A DNA stretch of 12,142 nt from Planctomycetota bacterium (GTDB taxonomy: Bacteria; Planctomycetota; MHYJ01; JACPRB01): NCBI GenBank assembly GCA_016200125.1, contig JACQFK010000067.1, forward strand, positions 1-12,142, written 5' to 3'. Below, piece by piece: positions 4,720 through 12,142 of the stretch. The translations under genes and the position numbers were made by a program. How positions within the stretch are numbered: position 1 is the first letter of the stretch; every line of letters begins with the position of its first letter. The notes beneath the pieces were generated by a model. The model did no database searches. It was not told the origin of the DNA and worked only from the letters and a program-made list of their open reading frames with translations.

Positions 4720-7278
4720 GTGACTGAATCGAACGAATTCCGCCTTCCGTCGGCCGTCGCGCCCCGGACCTACCGTCTCGCCCTCGAGCCCGACCTTGAG
4801 TCGCTCACCTTCAAGGGCGAGGTGGCGATCGATCTCGACGTGAAGAACCCCACGCGCGAGATCGTGCTTCATGCCGCGAATCTCGACGTCGCGTCGGCGC
4901 GGCTGGGCGGAGAGACTCTCGAGCTTCGTCCCGAGCCGGCCCGCGACCGGCTGGCGCTCGTCGCCGCAAAGCCGCTGGCGGCCGGCCTGGCGACCGTGAC
5001 GCTGGCCTTCTCCGGAAAGCTCAGCGAGGAGATGCGGGGCTTCTACCGCAGCAGCTACACGCGCCCGGACGGATCGAAGGGGGTCCTCGCCACGACGCAG
5101 TTCGAGGCCACGAGCGCGCGGCGCTGCTTCCCCTGTTTCGACGAGCCGGCCCTCAAAGCCGTCTTCGAGGTCACGATGATCGTGCCGAAGGGCCTCCAGG
5201 GGGTCTCGAACATGCCCCCCGCGTCCGAGGAGGCGCTCGGGGACGGCCGCCGCCGGGTCCGCTTCGCGCCCTCGCCGGTCATGTCCACCTATCTCCTCGC
5301 CTTCGCCGTCGGGGAATTCGATTCGATCGACGGGAAGACGGAGGACGGCATGCCCGTCCGCGTCTTCACGACGCCCGGACGCGCGGAGCTCGGACGCTTC
5401 GCGCTGGAGACGGCGATCCGCGGGCTCAAGTTCTTCGGCGACTACTACGGCATCCCCTACCGGAAGGCGCTCCCGAAGCTCGACCTGCTGGCCATCCCCG
5501 ATTTCGAGTACGGCGCGATGGAGAACTGGGGCGCGATCACGTTCCGCGAGACCGCGATCTTCGTCGACCCGAAGCGCTCGTCGATCCCCCAGCGGCGCCG
5601 CGTGGCGGAGGTGGTGCTCCACGAGCTCGCCCACCAGTGGTTCGGCAACCTGGTGACGCCCGAGTGGTGGAGCTACCTCTGGCTCAACGAGAGCTTCGCG
5701 ACGTTCATGGCCTACAAGGCGTCGAACGCGCTCTTCCCCGAGTGGAACATCTTCGAGGAGTACCTGGCGCAGATCACCTCCGCCGGCAAGTCGCTCGACA
5801 GCCTCCGCAGCTCCCACCCGGTCGAGGTGATCGTGCGCGACCCCAACGAGGTCGACCAGATCTTCGACGCGATCTCCTACAACAAGGGCGGCTCGGTCCT
5901 GCGGATGCTGGAGCGTTCGGTCGGCGAGGACGCCTTCCGCCGCGGCATCCGGCGCTTCCTCGAAAGCCGGGCCTACGCGTGCGCGACCACGGACGACCTG
6001 TGGTCGGCGCTGGGCGAGGCGACGGGCGCCGACGTGGGAAGCATGATGAACGGCTGGACGCGGACGACCGGGCTCCCCGCCCTGCTCGTGGAGCGCCAGT
6101 GCGGCCGCCTCAGGCTGAGGCAGGAGCGCTTCCTCCTCGACCGCGATCCCGCGAAGCCCGCCGAGGACCCGGCGCTCTGGGAGATTCCGCTCCCGACGGT
6201 CGACGGCGCCGGCCGCTCGTCGGTGCTCCGCCTCTCCGGGCGGGAGACGACCGTTGACGCGCCCGCGGCGGACTGGATCAAGGTGAACGCCGGCCAGGCG
6301 GGCTTCTATCTCACCCACTACGACGACGCCGGCTGGCGCGCGCTCGCGAAGGCCGTGGAAGCGCTCGCCCTCGGGGCCATGGACCGCTACGGCCTCCAGG
6401 AGGACGCCTACTCCCTGATGCGCGCGGGATACCTGTCGGTTCCCGGCTATCTCCGGCTCGCGGGAGCCTTCTCCCGCGAGGAGAACCACTACGTCTGGGC
6501 CGGAGTGGCCGACGGCATCGCCGCCCTGACGGAGATCTTCACGGGCGATCCGGACGTCCCGCGGCTCGAGGAGTGGGGACGGAAGCTGGTGATGCCGACG
6601 CTGCAGAAGGTCGGCTGTGACGAGAAGGCGGAGGATCCCAACGAGCGGCTCCTGCTGCGGGCGACGTTGATGGGCGCGGCCCTGCGCTTCGGAGATCCCG
6701 AGGCGGTCGAACAGGTCCGGACCCGCTTCGAGGCGGCGCGGAAGAACCTCTCGGCGCTGCCGCCGAACACCCGGTCGGTGATCCTCAGCGGAGCGGCGCG
6801 GAACGGCGACGCGGCCGTGTTCGACGCCCTCACGGAGCTGCACGAGAAGGCGGACCTGCCCGAGGTGAAGGTCCAGCTCCTGCGGGCGCTGGGGGCCTTC
6901 CGCCTCGAGCCGCTGCTTCGCCGCGCGGTCGCCTACGCGCTTTCCGACAAGGTCCGCCGCCAGGACGCGATGGCGGTGTTCGGGTCGATCCCGATCGAGA
7001 TGAAGCCCGTCGGCTGGAAGCTGCTCCAGGAGCACTGGCCTGTGCTCGACGAGCGCTACGGCAAGTCGGGCCTGATCGGCCACTTCATCGCGGCGGCGGC
7101 CGGGGGCATCCCGAGCGAGGAGCACGCCGCGCAGGTGGAGCGGTTCTTCAAGGAACACCCCGTCCCCTACGCGAGCGAGAAGATCAAGCAGACGCTCGAG
7201 GGGATCCGCGCCCGGGCGGGCTTCCGCGCCCGGAACCGCCGGGGGCTCGCCGACTTCTTCGCCGCTCCCGGGCCCTGA
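4720..7278 (+). CDS. M1 family zinc aminopeptidase (puromycin-sensitive aminopeptidase type)
   Basis: The 852-residue enzyme cleaves N-terminal amino acids from peptides. The N-terminal beta-saddle domain starts at once (FRLPSAVAPRTYRLALEPDLE). The catalytic domain holds the exopeptidase motif GAMEN (265-269), the zinc motif HELAH (301-305, with Glu302 as general base), the third zinc ligand Glu324 in LNESFATF, and the transition-state Tyr387 in ISYNKGG. From about residue 519 (WIKVNAGQAGFYL) an ERAP1-like helical C-terminal domain follows. All catalytic residues are present and the length is normal. There is no signal peptide, so it is probably cytoplasmic and involved in peptide turnover. 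I chose the GTG at 4720 because a GGGGGAG ribosome binding site lies 5 nt before it and the encoded TESNEFRLPS start fits the family. An in-frame ATG at 4660 would add 20 unlikely residues. Confidence 0.95.
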   Translation: MTESNEFRLPSAVAPRTYRLALEPDLESLTFKGEVAIDLDVKNPTREIVLHAANLDVASARLGGETLELRPEPARDRLALVAAKPLAAGLATVTLAFSGKLSEEMRGFYRSSYTRPDGSKGVLATTQFEATSARRCFPCFDEPALKAVFEVTMIVPKGLQGVSNMPPASEEALGDGRRRVRFAPSPVMSTYLLAFAVGEFDSIDGKTEDGMPVRVFTTPGRAELGRFALETAIRGLKFFGDYYGIPYRKALPKLDLLAIPDFEYGAMENWGAITFRETAIFVDPKRSSIPQRRRVAEVVLHELAHQWFGNLVTPEWWSYLWLNESFATFMAYKASNALFPEWNIFEEYLAQITSAGKSLDSLRSSHPVEVIVRDPNEVDQIFDAISYNKGGSVLRMLERSVGEDAFRRGIRRFLESRAYACATTDDLWSALGEATGADVGSMMNGWTRTTGLPALLVERQCGRLRLRQERFLLDRDPAKPAEDPALWEIPLPTVDGAGRSSVLRLSGRETTVDAPAADWIKVNAGQAGFYLTHYDDAGWRALAKAVEALALGAMDRYGLQEDAYSLMRAGYLSVPGYLRLAGAFSREENHYVWAGVADGIAALTEIFTGDPDVPRLEEWGRKLVMPTLQKVGCDEKAEDPNERLLLRATLMGAALRFGDPEAVEQVRTRFEAARKNLSALPPNTRSVILSGAARNGDAAVFDALTELHEKADLPEVKVQLLRALGAFRLEPLLRRAVAYALSDKVRRQDAMAVFGSIPIEMKPVGWKLLQEHWPVLDERYGKSGLIGHFIAAAAGGIPSEEHAAQVERFFKEHPVPYASEKIKQTLEGIRARAGFRARNRRGLADFFAAPGP

Positions 7279-7364
7279 GTTCAATTTTCTAGATTCCGGT
7301 CGGCCGTTTGATAGACTTGCACTTCCCGCCGCACCCGTGCGCGGGCCGTTCGATGTTCTTCACA

Positions 7365-7373
7365 GGGAGGAGG
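7365..7373 (+). promoter_or_regulatory. Ribosome binding site deciding the beta-helix protein start
   Basis: GGGAGGAGG lies 5 nt before the ATG at 7379. It supports this start over the in-frame ATG-type codon 42 bp upstream at 7337, which has no such site and would put charged residues ahead of the signal peptide. Confidence 0.8.
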
Positions 7374-7378
7374 CACCC

Positions 7379-10300
7379 ATGACCATCCGCAGAATCACTA
7401 TCTTCGCGCTCCTGGTGCTGGCGTCCACGGCGGCCTCCGCGGCGCCCCTCCGGGCCCGCGAGTGGTTCGTCCGCGCCGGCTCCGAGGGCGGCGACGGCTC
7501 CCAGGCCAAGCCCTTCGCCGACCCCTGGATGCCTCTCGAGAAGTGCGAAGCCGGCGACGTCATCCACATCGCCGCGGGCAAATACTACGGCAAGCTCAAC
7601 CAGGCGGTCTGGAAGATCCCCTTCGACAACGTCCAGCTCATCGGCGGCTACGACCAGGACTTCAAGACGCGCGATCCCTGGACCAACCGCACGGAGCTGA
7701 AGTGGGACGAGAAGTCCAAGAACTGGCCCAACGCGGCCCGCCTGAGCGGCAACGGCACCGCCGGCTGCGTCGTCGACGGCATCGTCATCGACATGAAGGA
7801 CTCCTCCAGCTACACGGACGAGGCCAAGACCGGCCGGCGGGACAAGCCGATGCAGGGCGAGAACGCCATCGACTTCAACCGGCCGGCGACCGTGCGCAAC
7901 TGCGTGATCATCAATCCGGACGGCTACGCCATCAACGTCCCGGCCGGTTCCACCGTCGAGAACAACCTGGTCGTCAACGCCCTGATCTTCGGCGTGGCGA
8001 TCTACACGGGCGGCGACGCGCCGGCCCTGATCCGGAACAACACGCTCCTCTTCGGCTGGGGCTTCAAGGTGCCCGGCAAGGGCGCCTACGACGGGGCCCT
8101 CATCAAGGTCAACGGCCCGGTGAACATCACCAACAACCTCATCGCCCACAGCGACAGCAACTCGATCTATCAGACCATCAAGACCGAGAAGGTGTCGCTC
8201 ACCAAGAACGTCTTCTTCGCGAACATGTTCTCGAACCTGAAATGCTACGTCGACAACAAGGACATCCCCATCGACGACAAGAACATGGGCGACCTCGAGG
8301 AGCTCGGCCTCAAGGCCTTCGAAGGCAACGAGGTGATGAATCCCGGGCTGGACCTCGACCCCGCCTGGCTGGACCTGTATTCGAAGCGGACGGCCTACCA
8401 GCCCGGCAAGGTCACGATGGACGACATGAACAACCTCCGCAAGCTGATGGGCCTGCCGGTCATCGCCAAGGGCGGCACCCCGGCCCTCGGCGTCGCTCCG
8501 GCCTACGACCTGGACAAGGCCATCGCCCTCATGACCCCCAAGAACGACAAGTGCAAGGCGGGCGCGCGGAAGATCAAGCTGGAGTCCAGGATCACGGGAG
8601 GCTCCGGCGCCGCGGGCCCGGCCAAGGAATACGCGAAGGCCGAGCTGGCCGACTTCATCCAGGCCCCCGCCGCGCTGAACGGCAAGGCCGTGGAGATGCT
8701 CGTCGGCATGGGCGAGGTCGCCAACCTCGGCCCGGCCCCCGCCAGCTACGCCAAGGACAAGATCACCGCCTACAAGCTCTGGGACAAGGAGGGCAGCGGG
8801 AAGTGGACCACCGGCTTCATGATGAAGGGGACGACCCCGGAGCGCATCTGTCAGGACGGCCACATGTCCTACCGGGGCGGCGGGAAGCCGGAGACGCTCT
8901 ACGTCGTCAAGGGCATCGCCTACGAGTCCACGGGCTTCCCCAAGCACGCCTTCTTCATCGAGTCGATGGAGAAGTATGACCCCTCGACCGCGCCCGCGGC
9001 CGCCCGCCCCAAGGGCCGCGACTGGTTCATCGTCATGGGCGCCGCCGGCGGCGACGGGACGAAGGAGAAGCCCTTCAAGGATCCCTGGCAGGCCCTCGAG
9101 AAATGCGAGAGCGGAGACTCGATCCACGTGGCCGAAGGCGAGTACTACGGCAAGCTCAAGATCGGCATCTGGAAGATCGACACGACCTACATCAGCCTGA
9201 TCGGCGGCTACAACAAGGAGTTCACGGAGCGCAACCCCTGGACCCACCCGACCCTGCTCTTCTGCCCCCCCGAGTACAAAGGGACGATGCGCGGCGGGTA
9301 CCAGATCGACGGCGAGGCCGACCACACCGGCACGGTGATCGACGGCTTCGTCTTCGACAAGCGGACCAACAACAAGTACCAGGCCAACGGCGACATCGAC
9401 CGCGACCGCTCCGACGCCCGCGAGCACATCTCGCTCGCCTACCCCGGGGTGGTCATCCGCAACAACGTGTTCCTGAACGGCAATGGCGGCGCCCTGCGGA
9501 TCTGCAACGGCGCGACGATCGAGAACAACATCTTCATCAACCACATGACGAAGACGATCAACCAGACCAACGGGTTCACGCCGACCCCCTCCATCATCCG
9601 CAACAACACCCTGATGTTCTCCTGGGAGCTCAAGTTCGGCGTGGGCCAGGGCCGGAACGGCCACCTGATCTACTTCTGGTCGGACTGCCGGTCCATCGTC
9701 GACAACAACATCATCGAGTTCGCCGACAACGACGGCGTCGTGCTCTCCCTCGATCCGGCCGAGATCGTCTTCACGAACAACGTCTTCTCGCACAACCTCT
9801 GGTCGCACGTGAGAAGGTCCGCGACGCCCAACCTGGTGGTTGACGGGTCGAATTTCAAGCAACTCGGGGATCTCGGCTTCAAGAAGGCCGAGGGAAACCT
9901 GATCCTCCCCGAAGGGTCGGGCTGCCCGGTGGACGAGAAGTTCTTCAACGCCTACCTGAGCCGCACGGCTTACGTGCCGGGCAAAGTCACGATGGACGAA
10001 TGGAACCAGCTGCGCGAGATGCTCGGCCAGCCGGTGCTGGCCACCGGGGGCAAGGCCCCCGAGGGCTTCATGCCCCTCTATCCCTGGAAGAGCGCGATCA
10101 ACCTGTTCCCCAAGAACCCCAAGTGCAAGGCCGGCGCCCGGCAGGTCCCCCTGCCCGTGAAGTTCGAGGGCATCGAGCGCAAGGAGGAGATCTTCGAGTA
10201 CGCGGAATCCAGCTGGGACGCCGCAAAGACCCGCGAGAGCTGGGAGAAGCTGGACAAGAAGCGCGTCTCGCTGAAGGTCACGGTACGTCCCCCGGACAAT

Positions 10301-10543
10301 CAGTACCAGCTTGACGACATCACGAAGGAGACCTACCAGGCCTTCAAGGTGCAGGGGCCCGAAGGGATCGACAGCGGCGGCCTCCCGATGTTCTGCTACG
10401 TCAAGAAGGGCACCCGCCACGAACGGGTCATGAGGAACGCGAAGGACTTCGGGAACGGGAAGCCCGAGGAGACCTACATCATCAAGGGCATCGCCCGTCA
10501 GAACCGCACCATGGTCGTGGAAGTGATCGAGCGGGCGGACTAG
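7379..10543 (+). CDS. Exported tandem-duplicated right-handed beta-helix protein (DUF1565-like)
   Basis: This 1054-residue protein has a Sec signal peptide (MTIRRITIFALLVLASTAASA). It then contains two copies of a unit of about 520 residues, starting at Arg27 (REWFVRAG) and Arg547 (RDWFIVMG). Each unit has four parts: a DUF1565-like entry (GGDGS..KPF.DPW..LEKCE.GD.IH.A.G.YYGKL, then LIGGY); a parallel beta-helix with repeated N-N turns such as VENNLVVN, LIRNNTLLF, ITNNLIA and IIRNNTLMF; a conserved linker (TAYVPGKVTMD, then KCKAGAR); and a final beta-rich module of about 110 residues ending in ETLYVVKGIAYES or EETYIIKGIARQN. Beta-helix proteins of this kind bind or cleave polysaccharides, but I see no lyase or hydrolase active site, so binding or surface structure is as likely. 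The gene has a strong ribosome binding site and its own terminator. The copies are well diverged, so the duplication is not recent. Confidence 0.88.
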   Translation: MTIRRITIFALLVLASTAASAAPLRAREWFVRAGSEGGDGSQAKPFADPWMPLEKCEAGDVIHIAAGKYYGKLNQAVWKIPFDNVQLIGGYDQDFKTRDPWTNRTELKWDEKSKNWPNAARLSGNGTAGCVVDGIVIDMKDSSSYTDEAKTGRRDKPMQGENAIDFNRPATVRNCVIINPDGYAINVPAGSTVENNLVVNALIFGVAIYTGGDAPALIRNNTLLFGWGFKVPGKGAYDGALIKVNGPVNITNNLIAHSDSNSIYQTIKTEKVSLTKNVFFANMFSNLKCYVDNKDIPIDDKNMGDLEELGLKAFEGNEVMNPGLDLDPAWLDLYSKRTAYQPGKVTMDDMNNLRKLMGLPVIAKGGTPALGVAPAYDLDKAIALMTPKNDKCKAGARKIKLESRITGGSGAAGPAKEYAKAELADFIQAPAALNGKAVEMLVGMGEVANLGPAPASYAKDKITAYKLWDKEGSGKWTTGFMMKGTTPERICQDGHMSYRGGGKPETLYVVKGIAYESTGFPKHAFFIESMEKYDPSTAPAAARPKGRDWFIVMGAAGGDGTKEKPFKDPWQALEKCESGDSIHVAEGEYYGKLKIGIWKIDTTYISLIGGYNKEFTERNPWTHPTLLFCPPEYKGTMRGGYQIDGEADHTGTVIDGFVFDKRTNNKYQANGDIDRDRSDAREHISLAYPGVVIRNNVFLNGNGGALRICNGATIENNIFINHMTKTINQTNGFTPTPSIIRNNTLMFSWELKFGVGQGRNGHLIYFWSDCRSIVDNNIIEFADNDGVVLSLDPAEIVFTNNVFSHNLWSHVRRSATPNLVVDGSNFKQLGDLGFKKAEGNLILPEGSGCPVDEKFFNAYLSRTAYVPGKVTMDEWNQLREMLGQPVLATGGKAPEGFMPLYPWKSAINLFPKNPKCKAGARQVPLPVKFEGIERKEEIFEYAESSWDAAKTRESWEKLDKKRVSLKVTVRPPDNQYQLDDITKETYQAFKVQGPEGIDSGGLPMFCYVKKGTRHERVMRNAKDFGNGKPEETYIIKGIARQNRTMVVEVIERAD

Positions 10544-10559
10544 TCAACCCAGAATCCGG

Positions 10560-10599
10560 AACGGCCGCAGGGGGGCGGCCCCCTGCGGCCGTTTTCATT
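10560..10599 (+). terminator. Rho-independent terminator after the beta-helix gene
   Basis: A perfect 13-bp GC stem (10562-10574 with 10579-10591, arm CGGCCGCAGGGGG, loop GCGG) is extended by two A-T pairs and followed by TTTT, then CATTT. It lies 17 bp after the stop codon. It also sits between two convergent genes, but on the minus strand it is followed only by TTCCGG, so it mainly serves the plus strand. Confidence 0.88.
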
Positions 10600-11055
10600 T
10601 CAGGAGGCCCGGGCGAGTCCTTCGACCGGGTCAACCGTGGCCTCCACTTCGACGGGCGTCTTGAGCGCGTTGGAGACGATGCAGTACTTCTTCGCGGTCT
10701 CAATCAGCCGCCGCGCCTCGTCCAGCCGCGACGCCGGCGCGAAGATCGCAATCCGGAGGGTGATGCGCGTGAACCGGATCCCCTCCCGGGTCTTCTCCAG
10801 GAGCCCATCCGCCCGGCTCCGGTAGCCGCCGATCTCCAGGCCTGCCTTTTTCGCCAGAGCCTGGTAGGTCGTCATCAGGCAGAGGTTGGCCGCGGAGAGG
10901 AGCAGATGCTCCGGGCTCCACCAGCCCGGCTCGCCGTCGAACTCCGGCGGAGGGCCTCCGACGAGGACGGGGCGCGATCCCGATGAGAGCGCCGCGCGGG
11001 AGCCGCCCTCCCAGGACAGCGTCGCCTCATAGCGGTGGGGAAAAGGCTGGGTCAT
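10600..11055 (-). CDS. OsmC family protein (thiol peroxidase-like)
   Basis: This 151-residue cytoplasmic protein fits the OsmC/Ohr family. The beta-strand start (HRYEATLSWEGGSRAALSSG) is followed by SPEHLLLSAANLCLMTTYQALAKKAG with the peroxidatic Cys59. The second conserved Cys, Cys125, lies in AKKYCIVSNAL. The Cys pair is the one used by the family to reduce organic hydroperoxides with thiol donors. The sequence looks more like the general OsmC/YhfA branch than Ohr. A frame extending further upstream exists, but the ATG at 11053-11055 has an AGGAG site about 8 nt upstream and gives the normal family length. The AGGAG overlaps the stop codon of the DUF302 gene, and the genes are 11 bp apart, so they form an operon and may be translationally coupled. 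Confidence 0.9.
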   Translation of the reverse strand: MTQPFPHRYEATLSWEGGSRAALSSGSRPVLVGGPPPEFDGEPGWWSPEHLLLSAANLCLMTTYQALAKKAGLEIGGYRSRADGLLEKTREGIRFTRITLRIAIFAPASRLDEARRLIETAKKYCIVSNALKTPVEVEATVDPVEGLARAS

Positions 11056-11066
11056 GGTTCGTTCTC

Positions 11067-11537
11067 CTAACGGGCGGCCTCGTTCATGATCCCGACGATC
11101 GTCTCCTCCACCTCGCCCGCCGCCTTCTGGAGCTCCGGGGTGCCGAAGAGGTCGACCAGCTTCCCGGGCCGGATCGTCGACAGCCGGGTCTTCCCGTCCT
11201 TTCCCCGGTAGGCGGAGATCCGGCAGGGCAGCGCGGTGGAGATCTCGGGGGAGGCCTCGAGGACCTGCTTCGCCTTCTGGGGATTGCAGACTTCGAAGAT
11301 GAGGCATTCGCCGGCGTATTCGACGCCCTTCTCCTTCATCTTCTCCTTGAGGTCGATCACCGACAGGACCCCGAACTTGCGGGCCGCGCAGGCCTTCGGG
11401 AGATCCTCCCGGAGCCGGGCCAGGGTCTTCTCCGTTTCGACGGTATAGAGCATGGCGTTTTCTCCGACGGGACGCTGGGGGGGGCGGTCCTGCGCCGACA
11501 GCGCCGCCGCCAGAACGATCAGGATGCGAGTCTGCAT
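11067..11537 (-). CDS. Exported DUF302 family protein
   Basis: The 156-residue protein starts with a signal peptide (MQTRILIVLAAALSAQ). It then shows the DUF302 layout: a leading strand and helix (YTVETEKTLARLREDLPKACAARKFGVLSVIDLKEKMKEKG), a strand-turn-helix (CLIFEVCNPQKAKQVLEASPEISTALPCRISAYR), and a C-terminal helix (ELQKAAGEVEETIVGIMNEAAR). DUF302 proteins are small alpha-beta proteins of unknown biochemistry, often found near redox or sulfur genes. Four Cys are visible (KACAA, ECLIF, EVCNP, LPCRI), of possible interest for redox or metal binding. A GGGAGG ribosome binding site (11548-11543) lies 5 nt before the ATG at 11535-11537; a longer open frame upstream lacks support. It is the first gene of the pair with OsmC. 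Confidence 0.83.
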   Translation of the reverse strand: MQTRILIVLAAALSAQDRPPQRPVGENAMLYTVETEKTLARLREDLPKACAARKFGVLSVIDLKEKMKEKGVEYAGECLIFEVCNPQKAKQVLEASPEISTALPCRISAYRGKDGKTRLSTIRPGKLVDLFGTPELQKAAGEVEETIVGIMNEAAR

Positions 11538-11585
11538 GAGGACCTCCCTTGTCCGTCTGTTCCATTGATCCGGCAATCCGCCGGA

Positions 11586-11632
11586 GTTACAGGGATTCGG
11601 TATTCCGTCCCGACCCCCGGAAAGCCTGTAAC
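11586..11632. repeat. Separated inverted repeat in the divergent promoter region
   Basis: GTTACAGG (11586-11593) and CCTGTAAC (11625-11632) are perfect 8-bp inverted copies 31 bp apart, located between the divergent DUF302 and ECF sigma genes. They could be two half-sites of a regulator that loops or binds on the same helix face. With arms this short, chance cannot be excluded. I found no convincing promoter hexamers for the DUF302 side here. Confidence 0.35.
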
Positions 11633-11657
11633 CCGGCGCCCCTCCACGGATCACGGC

Positions 11658-11686
11658 TTGCGCCGTCTGCGCTTCCGCCGTAGAGT
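11658..11686 (+). promoter_or_regulatory. Candidate promoter of the right-hand ECF sigma gene
   Basis: TTGCGC (11658-11663) and TAGAGT (11681-11686) are spaced by 17 bp, a partial match to the sigma70 consensus. The predicted start near 11693 lies within a perfect 14-bp palindrome, TGGGAAGCTTCCCA (11686-11699), which may be an operator. Confidence 0.4.
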
Positions 11687-11699
11687 GGGAAGCTTCCCA
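11686..11699. promoter_or_regulatory. Perfect 14-bp palindrome before the ECF sigma start
   Basis: TGGGAAGCTTCCCA equals its reverse complement. It begins at the end of the candidate -10 and runs up to the AAGGAG ribosome binding site, a place where a bound repressor could block initiation or an RNA hairpin could mask the ribosome binding site. Confidence 0.35.
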
Positions 11700-11708
11700 A
11701 GGAGAGCG

Positions 11709-12142
11709 ATGGCCGGACAGCCCGACGAAGACGCCGATCTGGTGAGGCAGGCGAAAGCCGGGGAGTATGCGGCCTTCGAAGCCCTGGTGTCGAAGTACGA
11801 ACGCCCGATCTACACCCTCGCCCGGCGCATCGCCGGACGCGCCGAGGACGCCGAGGACGTGGTCCAGGAGACCTTCGCCAGCGTGGTGGAACACCTAGCG
11901 GACTTCCGCGGGGAAGCGGCCTTCCACACCTGGCTCTCGCGGATCGCGACGAACCACGCCTTGAAGGTCCTCCGCAAGCGGCGGGGGCTTCCGACCGTCC
12001 CTCTCGACGAGAACGGCAGCGCCGGCGGCCCCGCGCTTCCCCGGCCGGAATTCATCGCTCCCTGGGCGAAAGATCCGCTGGAGGCGGGCAAGGACCCGTC
12101 GGTCCGGGTCATGATCGACCAGGCCCTGGCCGAGCTGGACGA
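11709..12142 (+). CDS. ECF-type RNA polymerase sigma factor, C-terminus beyond window edge
   Basis: The first 144 codons are in the window and the frame stays open to the edge. Region 2 covers about residues 10-90: DLVRQAKAGEYAAFEALVSKY, the core-binding AEDAEDVVQETFASV, then FHTWLSRIATNHALKVLRKRRG, which contacts the -10 element. A linker with Pro and Gly follows, and region 4 begins with VRVMIDQALAELD. It is a standard group 4 sigma factor, different from the one at the left edge. Start is ATG at 11709 with AAGGAG 4 nt upstream. It is divergent from the DUF302-OsmC pair, sharing 171 bp of intergenic DNA, so it could regulate that pair. Its own control may involve an anti-sigma factor encoded to the right, which is not seen. 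Confidence 0.92.
   Translation, partial: MAGQPDEDADLVRQAKAGEYAAFEALVSKYERPIYTLARRIAGRAEDAEDVVQETFASVVEHLADFRGEAAFHTWLSRIATNHALKVLRKRRGLPTVPLDENGSAGGPALPRPEFIAPWAKDPLEAGKDPSVRVMIDQALAELD

Noticed and set aside
4288..7284. 998-residue open frame on the minus strand
   Set aside because: It lies opposite the M1 aminopeptidase with all its catalytic motifs; its composition is that of an antisense shadow.
7279..7378. Promoter search ahead of the beta-helix gene
   Set aside because: A TAGACT (7312-7317) could be a -10, but no acceptable -35 lies 16-18 bp upstream; not listed as a feature.
7289..10420. 1043-residue open frame on the minus strand
   Set aside because: It lies opposite the tandem beta-helix gene; its valine, aspartate and glycine-rich text mirrors the codon bias of the sense strand.
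10600..11565. 321-residue open frame containing OsmC
   Set aside because: The part upstream of 11055 overlaps the DUF302 gene in another frame and has shadow-like composition; OsmC proteins are about 140-150 residues.
11067..11894. 275-residue open frame containing DUF302
   Set aside because: The upstream part runs antisense into the ECF sigma gene; the signal peptide and ribosome binding site set the start at 11537.

Overview
The window is GC-rich bacterial chromosome with densely packed genes and GC-biased third codon positions, which also produce very long meaningless antisense frames. Clear Shine-Dalgarno sites precede most starts. Four predicted secreted proteins have short Sec signal peptides, three of them ending just before a Gln-acid pair (AQ-D or AQ-E). 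Together with a tandem beta-helix protein, an SGNH hydrolase with a jelly-roll-like front domain, and ECF sigma factors at both ends, this suggests an environmental lineage such as Planctomycetota or Acidobacteriota. That placement is an inference; there is no rRNA or marker gene in the window.

Layout. The left edge (1-1557) is on the minus strand: a truncated ECF sigma factor, a DUF1801 protein, and a secreted glutathione peroxidase. The peroxidase reading frame is interrupted by one TGA exactly at the catalytic selenocysteine position, so it reads as a selenoprotein rather than a broken gene. It has a well-formed sigma70-type promoter, a strong ribosome binding site and a textbook intrinsic terminator.

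The middle (1620-10543) is on the plus strand: a secreted protein of unknown function, a secreted SGNH/GDSL hydrolase, a cytoplasmic M1-family zinc aminopeptidase, and a 1054-residue exported protein made of two copies of a roughly 520-residue beta-helix unit. Between the first two genes lies an AT-rich 62-bp block made of two abutting 31-bp palindromes that are near reverse complements of each other. The -35 box of a candidate promoter for the SGNH gene lies inside the second palindrome, so it looks like an operator or a mobile REP-type element. A strong terminator closes the beta-helix gene.

The right edge (10600-12142) has a minus-strand pair encoding an OsmC-family thiol peroxidase-like protein and an exported DUF302 protein. 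A second ECF sigma factor is divergent from them and runs off the window.

Themes. The selenoprotein peroxidase and OsmC point to peroxide defence. The secreted hydrolase, beta-helix and unknown proteins point to envelope or extracellular polymer work. Two different ECF sigma factors suggest local signal-responsive control. Apart from the DUF302-OsmC pair, nothing shows that these genes form one system. The most unusual items are the UGA-containing peroxidase and the double palindrome.
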